Shown: positions 13,701-28,210 of the stretch, piece by piece
Layout: the number at the start of each line of letters is the position of its first letter
How positions within the stretch are numbered: the first letter of the stretch is position 1
Assembly: GCF_050947335.1 (NCBI RefSeq)
Contig: NW_027473316.1
Location: 3,534,001-3,598,000, forward strand
Length of the DNA stretch: 64,000 bases
Direction: 5' to 3'
Source of the DNA: Megachile rotundata
Lineage: Eukaryota > Arthropoda > Insecta > Hymenoptera > Megachilidae
The notes under the pieces: model-generated
Databases searched by the model: none
What the model was told of the DNA's origin: nothing
Seen by the model: only the letters and a program-made list of their open reading frames with translations
Made by a program: the position numbers and the translations under genes

Positions 13701-14434
13701 TATGATTGTGTGTGTATGATTGTGATTGTATGATTGTGATTGTATGATTGTGATTGTATGATTGTGATTGTATGATTGTGATTGTATGATTGTGATTGTA
13801 TGATTGTTTATGTATGATTGTGATTGTATAGTAGTAATTGTGCGATTGTCATCGTATGATTGTGATTGTATGATTGCGATCGTATGATTGTGATTGTACG
13901 ATTGTAATTGTATAATTGTGATTGTATGATTGTGATTGTATGATTGTGATCGTATGATAGTGTTTGTTTGATTGCGATTGTATGATTGTGAATGTATGAT
14001 TGTGATTGTATGTTTGTGATTGTATGATTGTAATTGTATGACTGTGATTGTATGATTGTGATTGTATGATTGGGATTGTATGATTGTGATTGTATGATTG
14101 TGATTGTATGATTGTGATTGTATGATTGTGATTGTATGATTGTGATTGTATGATTGTGATTGTATGATTGTTTATGTATGATTGTGATTGTATAGTAGTA
14201 ATTGTGCGATTGTCATCGTATGATTGTGATTGTATGATTGCGATCGTATGATTGTGATTGTACGATTGTAATTGTATAATTGTGATTGTATGATTGTGAT
14301 TGTATGATTGTGATCGTATGATAGTGTTTGTTTGATTGCGATTGTATGATTGTGAATGTATGATTGTGATTGTATGTTTGTGATTGTATGATTGTAATTG
14401 TATGACTGTGATTGTATGATTGTGATTGTATGAT
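13700..14434 (+). repeat. 364-bp tandem duplication
   Basis: Two adjacent copies at an offset of 364 bp (26 units): GTTTATG is at 13806 and 14170, each followed in the same order by TATAGTAGTAATTGTGCG, GTCATCG, GCGATCG, TATAATTG, ATAGTGTTTGTTTG and GTGAATG. The copies diverge near 14070/14434, where GGGATTG in copy 1 faces GTGATCG in copy 2. Confidence 0.92.
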
Positions 14435-15213
14435 TGTGATCGTATGACTGTGATCGTATGATTGTGATTCTATGATTGTGATTCTATGATTGTGATTGTA
14501 TGATTGTGATTGTATGCTGGTGACTCTATTATTGTGATTGTATGATTGTGATTGTATGATTGTGATTGTATGATTGTGATTGTATGATTGTGATTGTTTG
14601 ATTTTGATTGTATGACTGTGATTGTATGATTGTGATTGTATGATTGTGATTGTATGATTGTGATTGTATGACTGTGATTGTATGACTGTGATTGTATGAT
14701 TGTGATTGTATGATTGGGATTGTATGATTGTGATTGTATGATTGTGATTGTATGACTGTGATTGTATGATTGTGATTGTATGATTGGGATTGTATGATTG
14801 TGATTGTATGATTGTGATTCTATGATTGTGATTGTATGATTGTGGTTGTATAATTATGGTTCTATTATTGTGATTGTATGATTGTGATTGCATGATTGTG
14901 ATTGTATGATTGTGATTGTATGATTGTGATTGTATGATTGTGATTGTATGATTGTGATTGAATGATTGTGAGTGTATGATTGTGATTCTATGATTGTGAT
15001 TGTATGATTGTGATTGTATGATTGTGATTGTATGATTGTGATTGTATGATTGTGATTGTATGATTGTGATTGTATGATTGTGTTTGTATGATTGTGATTG
15101 TATGATTGTGATTGTATGATTGTGATTGTATGATTGTGATTGTATGATTGTGATTGTATGATTGTGATTGTATGATTGTGATTGTATGACTGTGATTGAA
15201 TGATTGTGATTGA
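14435..15213 (+). repeat. Satellite with CTGGTGACT module and ACTG/GGG pairs
   Basis: A short GATCG run and two GATTCTATG units lead to CTGGTGACTCTATTATTG at 14513. From about 14620 to 14790, paired ACTGTG and ATTGGGATTG variants recur in a pattern seen again near 18980-19100, 29380-29500, 30120-30240, 32390-32510 and 33510-33630. A TAATTATGGTTC module is near 14852. Confidence 0.85.
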
Positions 15214-17040
15214 ATGATTGTGAGTGTATGATTGTGATTGTATGATTGTGATTGTATGATTGCGATTGTATGATTGGGATTGTATGATTGCGATTGTATG
15301 ATTGGGATTGTATGATTGTGATGTATGATTGTGTTTAGGAGATTGTAATTGTATGATTGCGATTTTATGATTGTGATTGTATGATTGTGAACGTATGATT
15401 GTAATCGTATAATTGTGATCGCATGATTGTGATTGTATGATTGTGATTGTATGATTGTGATTGTATGATTGTGATTGTATGATTGTGATTGTATGATTGT
15501 GATTGTATGATTGTGATTGCATGATTGTGATTGTATTATTGTGATTGTATGATTGTGATTGTATGATTGTGATTGTATCATTGTGATTGTATGATTGTGA
15601 TTGTATGATTGTGAATGTATGATTGTGATTGTACGATTGTGATTGTATGATTGTGATTGTATGATTGTGATTGTATCATTGTGATTGTATGATTGTGATT
15701 GTATGATTGTGATTGTATGATTGTGATTGTATGATTGTGATTTTATGATTGTGATTGTATGATTGTGATTGTATGGTTGTGATCGTATGATTGTGATTCT
15801 ATGATTGTGATTGTATGATTGTTTTTGTACGATTGTGATTGTATAGTAGTAATTGTATGATTGTCATCGTATGATTGTGATTGTATGATTGTGATTGTAT
15901 GATTGTGATTGTATCATCGATCTTGTATGATTACGACCGTATGATTGTAATTGCATGATTGTGATTGTATGATTTTGATTGTATGATTTTGATTGTATGA
16001 TTGTGATCGTATGATTGTGATTGTTTGATTTTGATTGTATGATTGTGGTTGTATGATTGTGATTGTATGATTGTGATTGTATGATTGTGATTGTATGATT
16101 GTGATTGTATGATTGTGATTGTATGATTGTGATTGTATGATTGTGATTGTATGATTGTGATTGTATGATTGTGATTGTATAGTAGTAATTGTGCGATTGT
16201 CATCGTATGATTGTGATTGTATGATTGCGATTGTATGATTGGGATTGTATGATTGCGATTGTATGATTGGGATTGTATGATTGAGATCTATGATTGTGTT
16301 TAGGAGATTGTAATTGTATGATTGCGATTTTATGATTGTGATTGTATGATTGTGAACGTATGATTGTAATCGTATAATTGTGATCGTATGATTGTGATTG
16401 TATGATTGTGATTGTATGATTGTGATTGTATGATTGTGATTGTATGATTGTGATTGTATGATTGTGATTGTATGATTGTGATTGCATGATTGTGATTGTA
16501 TTATTGTGATTGTATGATTGTGATTGTATGATTGTGATTGTATCATTGTGATTGTATGATTGTGATTGTATGATTGTGAATGTATGATTGTGATTGTACG
16601 ATTGTGATTGTATGATTGTGATTGTATGATTGTGATTGTATCATTGTGATTGTATGATTGTGATTGTATGATTGTGATTGTATGATTGTGATTTTATGAT
16701 TGTGATTGTATGATTGTGATTGTATGGTTGTGATCGTATGATTGTGATTCTATGATTGTGATTGTATGATTGTTTGTGTACGATTGTGATTGTATAGTAG
16801 TAATTGTATGATTGTCATCGTATGATTGTGATTGTATGATTGTGATTGTATGATTGAGATCGTATGATTGGGATTGTATGATTGCGATTGTATGATTGGG
16901 ATTGTATGATTGTGATGTATGATTGTGTTTAGGAGATTGTAATTGTATGATTGCGATTTTATGATTGTGATTGTATGATTGTGAACGTATGATTATAATC
17001 GTATAATTGTGATCGTATGATTGTGATTGTATGATTGTGA
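15214..17040 (+). repeat. First cluster of the 13-bp-unit module (TTTAGGAG type)
   Basis: Alternating ATTGCGATTG and ATTGGGATTG units precede a 13-bp unit at 15315-15327, 16280-16292 and 16909-16921, followed by GTGTTTAGGAGATTGTAATTG, GATTGCGATTTTATG, GTGAACG and GTAATCGTATAATTG. The first two copies form a repeat at an offset of 965 bp (69 units minus one base) that extends to about 15870/16830. The middle copy reads GAGATCTATG instead of GTGATGTATG. Confidence 0.93.
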
Positions 17041-17770
17041 TTGTATGATTGTGATTGTATGATTGTGATTGTATGATTGTGATTGTATGATTGTGATTGT
17101 ATGATTGTGATTGTATGATTGTGATTGTATGATTGTGATTGTATGATTGTGATTGTATGATTGTGATTGTATGATTGTGATTGTATTATTGTGATTGTAT
17201 GATTGTGATTGTATGATTGTGATTGTATGGTTGTGATTGTATCATTGTGATTGTATGATTGTGATTGTATGATTGTGAATGTATGATTGTGATTGTATGA
17301 TTGTGATTGTATGATTGTGATTGTATGATTGTGATTGTATGATTGTGATTGTACGATTGTGATTGTATGATTGTGATTGTATGATTGTGATTGTATGATT
17401 GTGATTGTATGGTTGTGATCGTATGATTGTGATCGTATGATTGTGATCGTTTGATTGTGGTTGCATAATTATGGTTCTATTATTGTGATTGTATGATTGT
17501 GATTGCATGATTGTGATTGTATGATTGTGATTGTATGATTGTGATCGTATGATAGTGTTTGTTTGATTGCGATTGTATGATTGTGATTGTATGATTGTGA
17601 TTGTATGATTGTGATTGTATGATTGTGATTGTATGATTGTGATTGTATGATTGTGATTGTATGATTGTGATTGTATGATTGTGATTGTATGATTGTGATT
17701 GTATGATTGTGATTGTATGACTGTGATTGTATGATTGTGATTGTATGATTGTGATTGTATGATTGTAATT
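17041..17770 (+). repeat. Satellite, mostly consensus units
   Basis: Long stretches of consensus units, with TATCATTG near 17240, a TTGCATAATTATGGTTC module near 17461 and ATAGTGTTTGTTTGATTGCG near 17552. No gene or other element is visible. Confidence 0.8.
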
Positions 17771-18560
17771 GTATGATTGCGATTTTATGATTGTGATTGT
17801 ATGATTGTGATCGTATGATTGTGATCGTATGATTGTGATCGTATGATTGTGATCGTATGATTGTGATTCTATGATTGTGATTCTATGATTGTGATTGTAT
17901 GATTGTGATTGTATGCTGGTGACTCTATTATTGTGATTGTATGATTGTGATTGTATGATTGTGATTGTACGATTGTGATTGTATGATTTTGATTGTATGA
18001 TTGTGATTGTATGATTGTGATTGTATGATTGTGATTGTATGATTGTGATTGTATGATGATGATTGTATGATTGTGATTGTATGATTGTGATTGTATGATT
18101 GTGATTGTATGATTGTGATTGTATGATTGTGATTGTATGATTGTGATTGCATGATTGTGATTGTATGACTGTGATTGTATGATTGTGATTGTATGATTGT
18201 GATTGTATGATTGTAATTGTATGATTGCGATTTTACGATTGTGATTGTATGATTGTGATCGTATGATTGTGATCGTATGATTGTGATCGTATGATTGTGA
18301 TCGTATGATTGTGATCGTATGATTGTGATTCTATGATTGTGATTCTATGATTGTGATTGTATGATTGTGATTGTATGCTGGTGACTCTATTATTGTGATT
18401 GTATGATTGTGATTGTATGATTGTGTTTGTATGATTGTGATTGTATGATTGTGATTGTATGATTGTGATTGTATGATTGTGATTGTATGATTGTGATTGT
18501 ATGATTGCGATTGTATGATTGCGATTGTATGATTGCGATTGTATGATTGTGATTGTATGA
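17770..18560 (+). repeat. 462-bp tandem duplication with GATCG runs
   Basis: Two copies of the TAATTGTATGATTGCG / GATCG-run / GATTCTATG pair / CTGGTGACTC module, with TATGCTGG at 17912 and 18374 (33 units apart). The first has four and the second five GATCGTATG units, so the run itself expanded by one unit. Confidence 0.9.
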
Positions 18561-19290
18561 TTGTGATTGTATCATTGTGATTGTATGATTGTGATTGTAT
18601 GATTGTGAATGTATGATTGTGATTGTATGATTGTGATTGTATGATTGTGATTGTATGATTGTGATTGTATGATTGTGATTGTATGAAAGTGATTGTATGA
18701 TTGTGATTGTATGATTGTGATTGTATGATTGTGATTGTATGGTTGTGATCGTATGATTGTGATCGTTTGATTGTGGTTGTATAATTATGGTTCTATTATT
18801 GTGATTGTATGTTTGTGATTGCATGATTGTGATTGTATGATTGTGATTGTATGATTGTGATCGTATGATAGTGTTTGTTTGATTGCGATTGTATGATTGT
18901 GATTGTATGATTGTGATTGTATGATTGTGATTGAATGATTGTGATTGTATGATTGTGATTGTATGATTGTGATTGTATGACTGTGATTGTATGACTGTGA
19001 TTGTATGATTGTGATTGTATGATTGGGATTGTATGATTGTGATTGTATGATTGTGATTGTATGACTGTGATTGTATGATTGTGATTGTATGATTGGGATT
19101 GTATGATTGTGATTGTATGATTGTGATTCTATGATTGTGATTGTATGATTGTGGTTGTATAATTATGGTTCTATTATTGTGATTGTATGATTGTGATTGC
19201 ATGATTGTGATTGTATGATTGTGATTGTATGATTGTGATTGTATGATTGCGATTGAATGATTGTGAGTGTATGATTGTGATTCTATGATT
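18560..19290 (+). repeat. Satellite linking block
   Basis: Plain units carry TATCATTG near 18570, TAATTATGGTTC near 18782 and 19160, ATAGTGTTTGTTTG near 18868, and an ACTG/GGGATTG pattern near 18980-19100. A CTGGTGACTG module (the G form, preceded by GATTGCGATTG) is at 19298. No gene is visible. Confidence 0.8.
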
Positions 19291-22200
19291 GCGATTGTAT
19301 GCTGGTGACTGTATTATTGTGATTGTATGATTGTGATTGTATGATTGTGATTGTATGACTGTGATTGTATGATTGTGATTGTATGATTGTGATTGTATGA
19401 TTGTGATTGTATGATTGCGATTGTATGATTGGGATTGTATGATTGCGATTGTATGATTGGGATTGTATGATTGTGATCTATGATTGTGTTTAGGAGATTG
19501 TAATTGTATGATTGCGATTTTATGATTGTGATTGTATGATTGTGAACGTATGATTGTAATCGTATAATTGTGATTGTATGATTGTGATTGTATGATTGTG
19601 ATTGTATGATTGTGATTGTATGGTTGTGATCGTATGATTGTGATTCTATGATTGTGATTGTATGATTGTTTGTGTACGATTGTGATTGTATAGTAGTAAT
19701 TGTATGATTGTCATCGTATGATTGTGATTGTATGATTGTGATTGTATGATTGTGATCGTATCATTGATCTTGTATGATTACGACCGTATGATTGTAATTG
19801 CATGATTGTGATTGTATGATTGTGATTGTATGATTGTGATTGTATGATTGTGATTGTATGATTGTTTATGTATGATTGTGATTGTATAGTAGTAATTGTG
19901 CGATTGTCATCGTATGATTGTGATTGTATGATTGCGATCGTAAGATTGTGATTGTTGAACTGCGATTGTATGATTGTGATTGTATGATTGTGATTGTATG
20001 ATTGTGATTGTACGATTGTGATTGTATGATTGTTTTTGTATGATTGTGGTTGTATAGTAGTAATTGTATGATTGTGATCGTATGATTGTGATTGTATGAT
20101 TGTGATTGTATGATTGCGATCGTATGATTGGGATTGTATGATTGCGATTGTATGATTGGGATTGTATGATTGTGATGTATGATTGTGTTTAGGAGATTGT
20201 AATTGTATGATTGCGATTTTATGATTGTGATTGTATGATTGTGAACGTATGATTATAATCGTATAATTGTGATCGTATGATTGTGATTGTATGATTGTGA
20301 TTGTATGATTGTGATTGTATGATTGTGATTGTATGATTGTGATTGTATGATTGTGATTGTATGATTGTGATTGTATGATTGTGATTGTATGATTGTGATT
20401 GTATGATTGTGATTGTATGATTGTGATTGTATGATTGTGATTGCATGATTGTGATTGTATTATTGTGATTGTATGATTGTGATTGTATGATTGTGATTGT
20501 ATGATTGTGATTGTATCATTGTGATTGTATGATTGTATTTGTATGATTGTGAATGTATGATTGTGATTGTATGATTGTGATTGTATGATTGTGATTGTAT
20601 GATTGTGATTGTATGATTGTGATTGTACGATTGTGATTGTATGATTGTGATTGTATGATTGTGATTGTATGATTGCGATTGTATGGTTGTGATCGTATGA
20701 TTGTGATCGTTTGATTGTGGTTGCATAATTATGGTTCTATTATTGTGATTGTATGATTGTGATTGCATGATTGTGATTGTATGATTGTGATTGTATGATT
20801 GTGATCGTATGATAGTGTTTGTTTGATTGCGATTGTATGATTGTGATTGTATGATTGTGATTGTATGATTGTGATTGTATGATTGTGATTGTATGATTGT
20901 TATTGTATGATTGTGATTGTATGATAGTGAACGTATGATTATAATCGTATAATTGTGATCGTATGATTGTGATTGTATGATTGTGATTGTATGATTGTGA
21001 TTGTATGATTGTGATTGTATGATTGTGATTGTATGATTGTGATTGTATGATTGTGATTGTATGATTGTGATTGTATGATTGTGATTGTATGATTGTGATT
21101 GTATGATTGTGATTGTATGATTGTGATCGTATCATTGATCTTGTATGATTACGACCGTATGATTGTAATCGCATGATTGTGATTGTATGATTGTGATTGT
21201 ATGATTGTGATTGTATGATTGTTTATGTATGATTGTGATTGTATAGTAGTAATTGTGCGATTGTCATCGTATGATTGTGATTGTATGATTGCGATCGTAT
21301 GATTGTGATTGTTGAACTGCGATTGTATGATTGTGATTGTATGATTGTGATTGTATGATTGTGATTGTACGATTGTGATTGTATGATTGTTTTTGTATGA
21401 TTGTGGTTGTATAGTAGTAATTGTATGATTGTGATCGTATGATTGTGATTGTATGATTGTGATTGTATGATTGCGATCGTATGATTGGGATTGTATGATT
21501 GCGATTGTATGATTGGGATTGTATGATTGTGATGTATGATTGTGTTTAGGAGATTGTAATTGTATGATTGCGATTTTATGATTGTGATTGTATGATTGTG
21601 AACGTATGATTATAATCGTATAATTGTGATCGTATGATTGTGATTGTATGATTGTGATTGTATGATTGTGATTGTATGATTGTGATTGTATGATTGTGAT
21701 TGTATGATTGTGATTGTATGATTGTGATTGTATGATTGTGATTGTATGATTGTGATTGTATGATTGTGATTGCATGATTGTGATTGTATTATTGTGATTG
21801 TATGATTGTGATTGTATGATTGTGATTGTATGATTGTGATTGTATCATTGTGATTGTATGATTGTATTTGTATGATTGTGAATGTATGATTGTGATTGTA
21901 TGATTGTGATTGTATGATTGTGATTGTATGATTGTGATTGTATGATTGTGATTGTACGATTGTGATTGTATGATTGTGATTGTATGATTGTGATTGTATG
22001 ATTGCGATTGTATGGTTGTGATCGTATGATTGTGATCGTATGATTGTGATCGTTTGATTGTGGTTGCATAATTATGGTTCTATTATTGTGATTGTATGAT
22101 TGTGATTGCATGATTGTGATTGTATGATTGTGATTGTATGATTGTGATCGTATGATAGTGTTTGTTTGATTGCGATTGTATGATTGTGATTGTATGATTG

Positions 22201-22300
22201 TGATTGTATGATTGTGATTGTATGATTGTGATTGTATGATTGTGATTGTATGATTGTGATTGTATGATTGTGATTGTATGATTGTGATTGTATGATTGTG
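19290..22300 (+). repeat. 1,357-bp higher-order repeat, second TTTAGGAG cluster
   Basis: 13-bp units lie at 19470-19482, 20169-20181 and 21526-21538. The last two belong to two copies of a larger repeat at an offset of 1,357 bp (97 units minus one base): GTTTATG near 19864 and 21221, TTGAACTGCG near 19953 and 21311, and TTGCATAATTATGG near 20720 and 22063. The TCATTGATC markers (19761 and 21132) are one unit further apart than the rest. Copy 1 runs about 19,750-20,895 and copy 2 about 21,120-22,220. Confidence 0.9.
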
Positions 22301-22539
22301 ATTGTATGATTGTGATTGTATGACTGTGATTGTATGATTGTGATTGTATGATTGTGATTGTATGATTGTAATTGTATGATTGCGATTTTATGATTGTGAT
22401 TGTATGATTGTGATCGTATGATTGTGATCGTATGATTGTGATCGTATGATTGTGATCGTATGATTGTGATCGTATGATTGTGATTCTATGATTGTGATTC
22501 TATGATTGTGATTGTATGATTGTGATTGTATGCTGGTGA

Positions 22540-24440
22540 CTCTATTATTGTGATTGTATAATTGTGATTGTATGATTGTGATTGTATGATTGTGATTGTA
22601 TGATTTTGATTGTATGATTGTGATTGTATGATTGTGATTGTATGATCGTGATTGTATGATTGTGATTGTATGATTGTGATTGTATGATTGTGATTGTATG
22701 ATTGTGATTGTATGATGATGATTGTATGATTGCGATTGTATGATTGTGATTGTATGATTGTGATTGTATGATTGTGATTGTATGATTGTGATTGCATGAT
22801 TGTGATTGTATGATTGTGATTGTATGATTGTGATTGTATCATTGTGATTGTATGATTGTGATTGTATGATTGTGATTGTATGATTGGGATTGTATGATTG
22901 TGATTGTATGATTGTGATTCTATGATTGTGATTGTATGATTGTGGTTGTATAATTATGGTTCTATTATTGTGATTGTATGATTGTGATTGCATGATTGTG
23001 ATTGTATGATTGTGATTGTATGATTGTGATTGTATGATTGTGATTGTATGGTTGTGATTGAATGATTGTGAGTGTATGATTGTGATTCTATGATTGTGAT
23101 TGTATGATTGTGATTGTATGATTGTGATTGTATGATTGTGATTGTATGACTGTGATTGAATGATTGTGATTGAATGACTGTGAGTGTATGATTGTGATTC
23201 TATGATTGCGATTGTATGCTGGTGACTGTATTATTGTGATTGTATGATTGTGATTGTATGATTGTGATTGTATGATTGTGATTGTATGACTGTGATTGTA
23301 TGATTGTGATTGTATGATTGTGATTGTATGATTGTGATTGTATGATTGTGATTGTATGACTGTGATTGTATGATTGTGATTGTATGATTGTGATTGTATG
23401 ATTGTGATTGTATGATTGTGATCGTATGATAGTGTTTGTTTGATTGCGATTGTATGATTGTGAATGTATGATTGTGATTGTATGATTGTGATTGTATGAT
23501 TGTAATTGTATGACTGTGGTTGTATGATTGTGATTGTATGATTGGGATTGTATGATTGTGATTGTATGATTGTGATTGTATGATTGTAATCGTGTAATTG
23601 TGATCGTATGATTGTGATTGTATGATTGTGATTGTATGATTGTGATTGTATGATTGTGATTGTATGATTGTGATTGTATGATTGTGATTGTATGATTGTG
23701 ATTGTATGATTGTGATTGTATGATTGTGATTGTATGGTTGTGATTGTATGATTGTGATTGCATGATTGTGATTGTATTATTGTGATTGTATGATTGTGAT
23801 TGTATGATTGTGATTGTATCATTGTGATTGTATGATTGTGATTGTATGATTGTGAATGTATGATTGTGATTGTATGATTGTGATTGTATGATTGTGATTG
23901 TATGATTGTGATTGTATGATTGTGATTGTATGATTGTGATTGTATGATTGTGATTGTATGATTGTGATTTTATGATTGTGATTGTATGATTGTGATTGTA
24001 TGGTTGTGGTCGTATGATTGTGATTCTATGATTGTGATTGTATGATTGTTTTTGTACGATTGTGATGGTATAGTAGTAATTGTATGACTGTCATCGTATG
24101 ATTGTGATTGTATGATTGTGATTGTATGATTGTGATTGTATGATTGTGATTGTATGATTGTGATTGTATCATTGATCTTGTATGATTACGACCGTATGAT
24201 TGTAATTGCATGATTGTGATTGTATGATTTTGATTGTATGATTTTGATTGTATGATTGTGATCGTATTATTGTGATTGTTTGATTTTGATTGTATGACTG
24301 TGATTGTATGATTGTGATTGTATGATTGTGATTGTATGATTGTGATTGTATGATTGTAATTGTATGATTGCGATTTTATGATTGTGATTGTATGATTGTG
24401 ATCGTATGATTGTGATCGTATGATTGTGATCGTATGATTG
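22540..24440 (+). repeat. 3.8-kb higher-order repeat, copy 1
   Basis: The block matches about 26,360-28,210. Anchors are TATGATGATG (22711/26533, offset 3,822), TATCATTG (22839/26661), CTGGTGACTG (23215/27051, offset 3,836), GTAATCGTGTAATTG (23587/27423) and TCATTGATCTTG (24169/27935, offset 3,766). The offset changes by whole units (one and five), so the copies have lost or gained complete units since duplication. Confidence 0.9.
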
Positions 24441-24990
24441 TGATCGTATGATTGTGATCGTATGATTGTGATTCTATGATTGTGATTCTATGATTGTGAT
24501 TGTATGATTGTGATTGTATGCTGGTGACTCTATTATTGTGATTGTATGATTGTGATTGTATGATTGTGATTGTATGATTGTGATTGTATGATTGTGATTG
24601 TATGATTGTGCTCGTATGATAGTGTTTGTTTGATTGCGATTGTATGATTATGAATGTATGATTGTGATTGTATGATTGTGATTGTATGATTGTAATTGTA
24701 TGACTGTGATTGTATGATTGTGATTGTATGATTGGGATTGTATGATTGCGATTTTATGATTGTGATTGTATGATTGTGATCGTATGATTGTGATCGTATG
24801 ATTGTGATCGTATGATTGTGATCGTATGATTGTGATCGTATGATTGTGATTCTATGATTGTGATTCTATGATTGTGATTGTATGATTGTGATTGTATGCT
24901 GGTGACTCTATTATTGTGATTGTATGATTGTGATTGTATGATTGTGATTGTATGATTGTGATTGTATGATTGTGATTGTATGATTGTGAT
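24360..24990 (+). repeat. 378-bp tandem duplication of the CTGGTGACT module
   Basis: GATTGCGATTTTATG, five GATCGTATG units, two GATTCTATG units and TATGCTGGTGACTC occur twice, with TATGCTGG at 24517 and 24895 (27 units). Between them lie a GTGCTCG variant and ATAGTGTTTGTTTG. Confidence 0.9.
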
Positions 24991-24999
24991 TGTATGATT

Positions 25000-25960
25000 G
25001 TTTATGTATGATTGTGATTGTATAGTAGTAATTGTGCGATTGTCATCGTATGTTTGTGATTGTATGATTGCGATCGTATGATTGTGATTGTTGAACTGCG
25101 ATTGTAGGATTGTGAACGTATGATTATAATCGTATAATTGTGATCGTATGATTGTGATTGTATGATTGTGATTGTATGATTGTGATTGTATGATTGTGAT
25201 TGTATGATTGTGATTGTATGATTGTGATTGTATGATTGTGATTGTATGATTGTGATTGTATGATTGTGATTGCATGATTGTGATTGTATTATTGTGATTG
25301 TATGATTGTGATTGTATGATTGTGATTGTATCATTGTGATTGTATGATTGTGATAGTATGATTGTGAATGTATGATTGTGATTGTATGATTGTGATTGTA
25401 TGATTGTGATTGTATGATTGTGATTGTATGATTGTGATTGTATGATTGTGATTGTATGATTGTGATTGTATGATTGTGATTGTATGATTGTGATTGTATG
25501 GTTGTGATCGTATGACTGTGATCGTTTGATTGTGGTTGCATAATTATGGTTCTATTATTGTGATTGTATGATTGTGATTGCATGATTGTGATTGTATGAT
25601 TGTGATTGTATGATTGTGATCGTATGATAGTGTTTGTTTGATTGCGATTGTAAGATTGTGATTGTATGATTGTGATTGTATCATTGTGATTGTATGATTG
25701 TGATAGTATGATTGTGAATGTATGATTGTGATTGTATGATTGTGATTGTATGATTGTGATTGTATGATTGTGATTGTATGATTGTGACTGTATGATTGTG
25801 ATTGTATGATTGTGATTGTATGATTGTGATTGTATGATTGTGATTGTATGGTTGTGATCGTATGACTGTGATCGTTTGATTGTGGTTGCATAATTATGGT
25901 TCTATTATTGTGATTGTATGATTGTGATTGCATGATTGTGATTGTATGATTGTGATTGTA
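25000..25960 (+). repeat. 350-bp tandem duplication
   Basis: After a TATAGTAGTAATTGTGCG / TTGAACTGCG stretch, TATCATTG, GATAGTATG, GTGAATG, ACTGTGATCG and TTGCATAATTATGGTTC occur twice in order at an offset of 350 bp (25 units; TCATTG at 25331 and 25681). Copy 2 carries one GTGACTG substitution near 25786. Confidence 0.9.
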
Positions 25961-26359
25961 TGATTGTGATTGTATGATTGTGATTGTATGATTGTGTTTG
26001 TATGATTGTGATTGTATGATTGTGATTGTATGATTGTGATTGTATGATTGTGATTGTATGATTGTGATTGTATGATTGTGATTGTATGATTGTGATTGTA
26101 TGATTGTGATTGTATGATTGTGATTGTATGATTGTGATTGTATGATTGTGATTGTATGATTGTGATTGTATGATTGTGATTGTATGATTGGGATTGTATG
26201 ATTGAGATTGTATGACTGTGATTGTATGATTGTGATTGTATGATTGGGATTGTATGATTGTGATTGTATGATTGTGATTCTATGATTGTGATTGTATGAT
26301 TGTGGTTGTATAATTATGGTTCTATTATTGCGATTGTATGATTGTGATTGTATGATTGT

Positions 26360-28210
26360 GATTGTATGATTGTGATTGTATCATTGTGATTGTATGATTG
26401 TGATTGTATGATTGTGAATGTATGATTGTGATTGTATGATTGTGATTGTATGATTGTGATTGTATGATTGTGATTGTATGATTGTGATTGTATGATTGTG
26501 ATTGTATGATTGTGATTGTATGATTGTGATTGTATGATGATGATTGTATGATTGTGATTGTATGATTGTGATTGTATGATTGTGATTGTATGATTGTGAT
26601 TGTATGATTGTGATTGCATGATTGTGATTGTATGATTGTGATTGTATGATTGTGATTGTATCATTGTGATTGTATGATTGTGATTGTATGATTGTGATTG
26701 TATGATTGGGATTGTATGATTGTGATTGTATGATTGTGATTCTATGATTGTGATTGTATGATTGTGGTTGTATAATTATGGTTCTATTATTGTGATTGTA
26801 TGATTGCGATTGCATGATTGTGATTGTATGATTGTGATTGTATGATTGTGATTGTATGATTGTGATTGTATGATTGTGATTGAATGATTGTGAGTCTGTG
26901 ATTGTGATTCTATGATTGTGATTGTATGATTGTGATTGTATGATTGTGATTGTATGATTGTGATTGTATGATTGTGATTGTATGACTGTGATTGAATGAT
27001 TGTGATTGAATCACTGTGAGTGTATGATTGTGATTCTATGATTGCGATTGTATGCTGGTGACTGTATTATTGTGATTGTATGATTGTGATTGTATGATTG
27101 TGATTGTATGACTGTGATTGTATGATTGTGATTGTATGATTGTGATTGTATGATAGCGATTGTATGATTGTGATTGTATGATTGTGATTGTATGACTGTG
27201 ATTGTATGATTGTGATTGTATGATTGTGATTGTATGATTGTGATTGTATGATTGTGATCGTATGATAGTGTTTGTTTGATTGCGATTGTATGATTGTGAA
27301 TGTATGATTGTGATTGTATGATTGTGATTGTATGATTGTAATTGTATGACTGTGATTTTATGATTGTGATTGTATGATTGGGATTGTATGATTGTGATTG
27401 TATGATTGTGATTGTATGATTGTAATCGTGTAATTGTGATCGTATGATTGTGATTGTATGATTGTGATTGTATGATTGTGATTGTATGATTGTGATTGTA
27501 TGATTGTGATTGTATGATTGTGATTGCATGATTGTGATTGTATTATTGTGATTGTATGATTGTGATTGTATGATTGTGATTGTATCATTGTGATTGTATG
27601 ATTGTGATTGTATGATTGTGAATGTATGATTGTGATTGTATGATTGTGATTGTATGATTGTGATTGTATGATTGTGATTGTATGATTGTGATTGTATGAT
27701 TGTGATTGTATGATTGTGATTGTATGATTGTGATTTTATGATTGTGATTGTATGATTGTGATTGTATGGTTGTGATCGTATGATTGTGATTCTATGATTG
27801 TGATTGTATGATTGTTTCTGTACGATTGTGATGGTATAGTAGTAATTGTATGATTGTCATCGTATGATTGTGATTGTATGATTGTGATTGTATGATTGTG
27901 ATTGTATGATTGTGATTGTATGATTGTGATTGTATCATTGATCTTGTATGATTACGACCGTATGATTGTAATTGCATGATTGTGATTGTATGATTTTGAT
28001 TGTAAGATTTTGATTGTATGATTGTGATCGTATTATTGTGATTGTTTGATTTTGATTGTATGACTGTGATTGTATGATTGTGATTGTATGATTGTGATTG
28101 TATGATTGTAATTGTATGATTGCGATTTTATGATTGTGATTGTATGATTGTGATCGTATGATTGTGATCGTATGATTGTGATCGTATGATTGTGATCGTA
28201 TGATTGTGAT
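26360..28210 (+). repeat. 3.8-kb higher-order repeat, copy 2
   Basis: Partner of 22,540-24,440. It keeps the same marker order: TATGATGATG, TATCATTG, GATTGAATGATTGTGAG, CTGGTGACTG, GTAATCGTGTAATTG, TATAGTAGTAATTG and TCATTGATCTTG. Private changes include GTGAGTCTGTG near 26890 and TCACTGTGAG near 27010. The CTGGTGACTC module at 28269 corresponds to 24517 at 268 units. Confidence 0.9.

Noticed and set aside
15330..15345. GGAG in GTGTTTAGGAG as a bacterial ribosome-binding site
   Set aside because: It lies on the strand closed by TGA stops twice per unit, has no downstream open frame, and is one substituted satellite unit copied with its module.
16190..16330. ATTGG variants (ATTGGGATTG) as inverted CCAAT boxes of a promoter
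   Set aside because: They are single-base variants recurring within duplicated modules, with no other promoter element or gene nearby.
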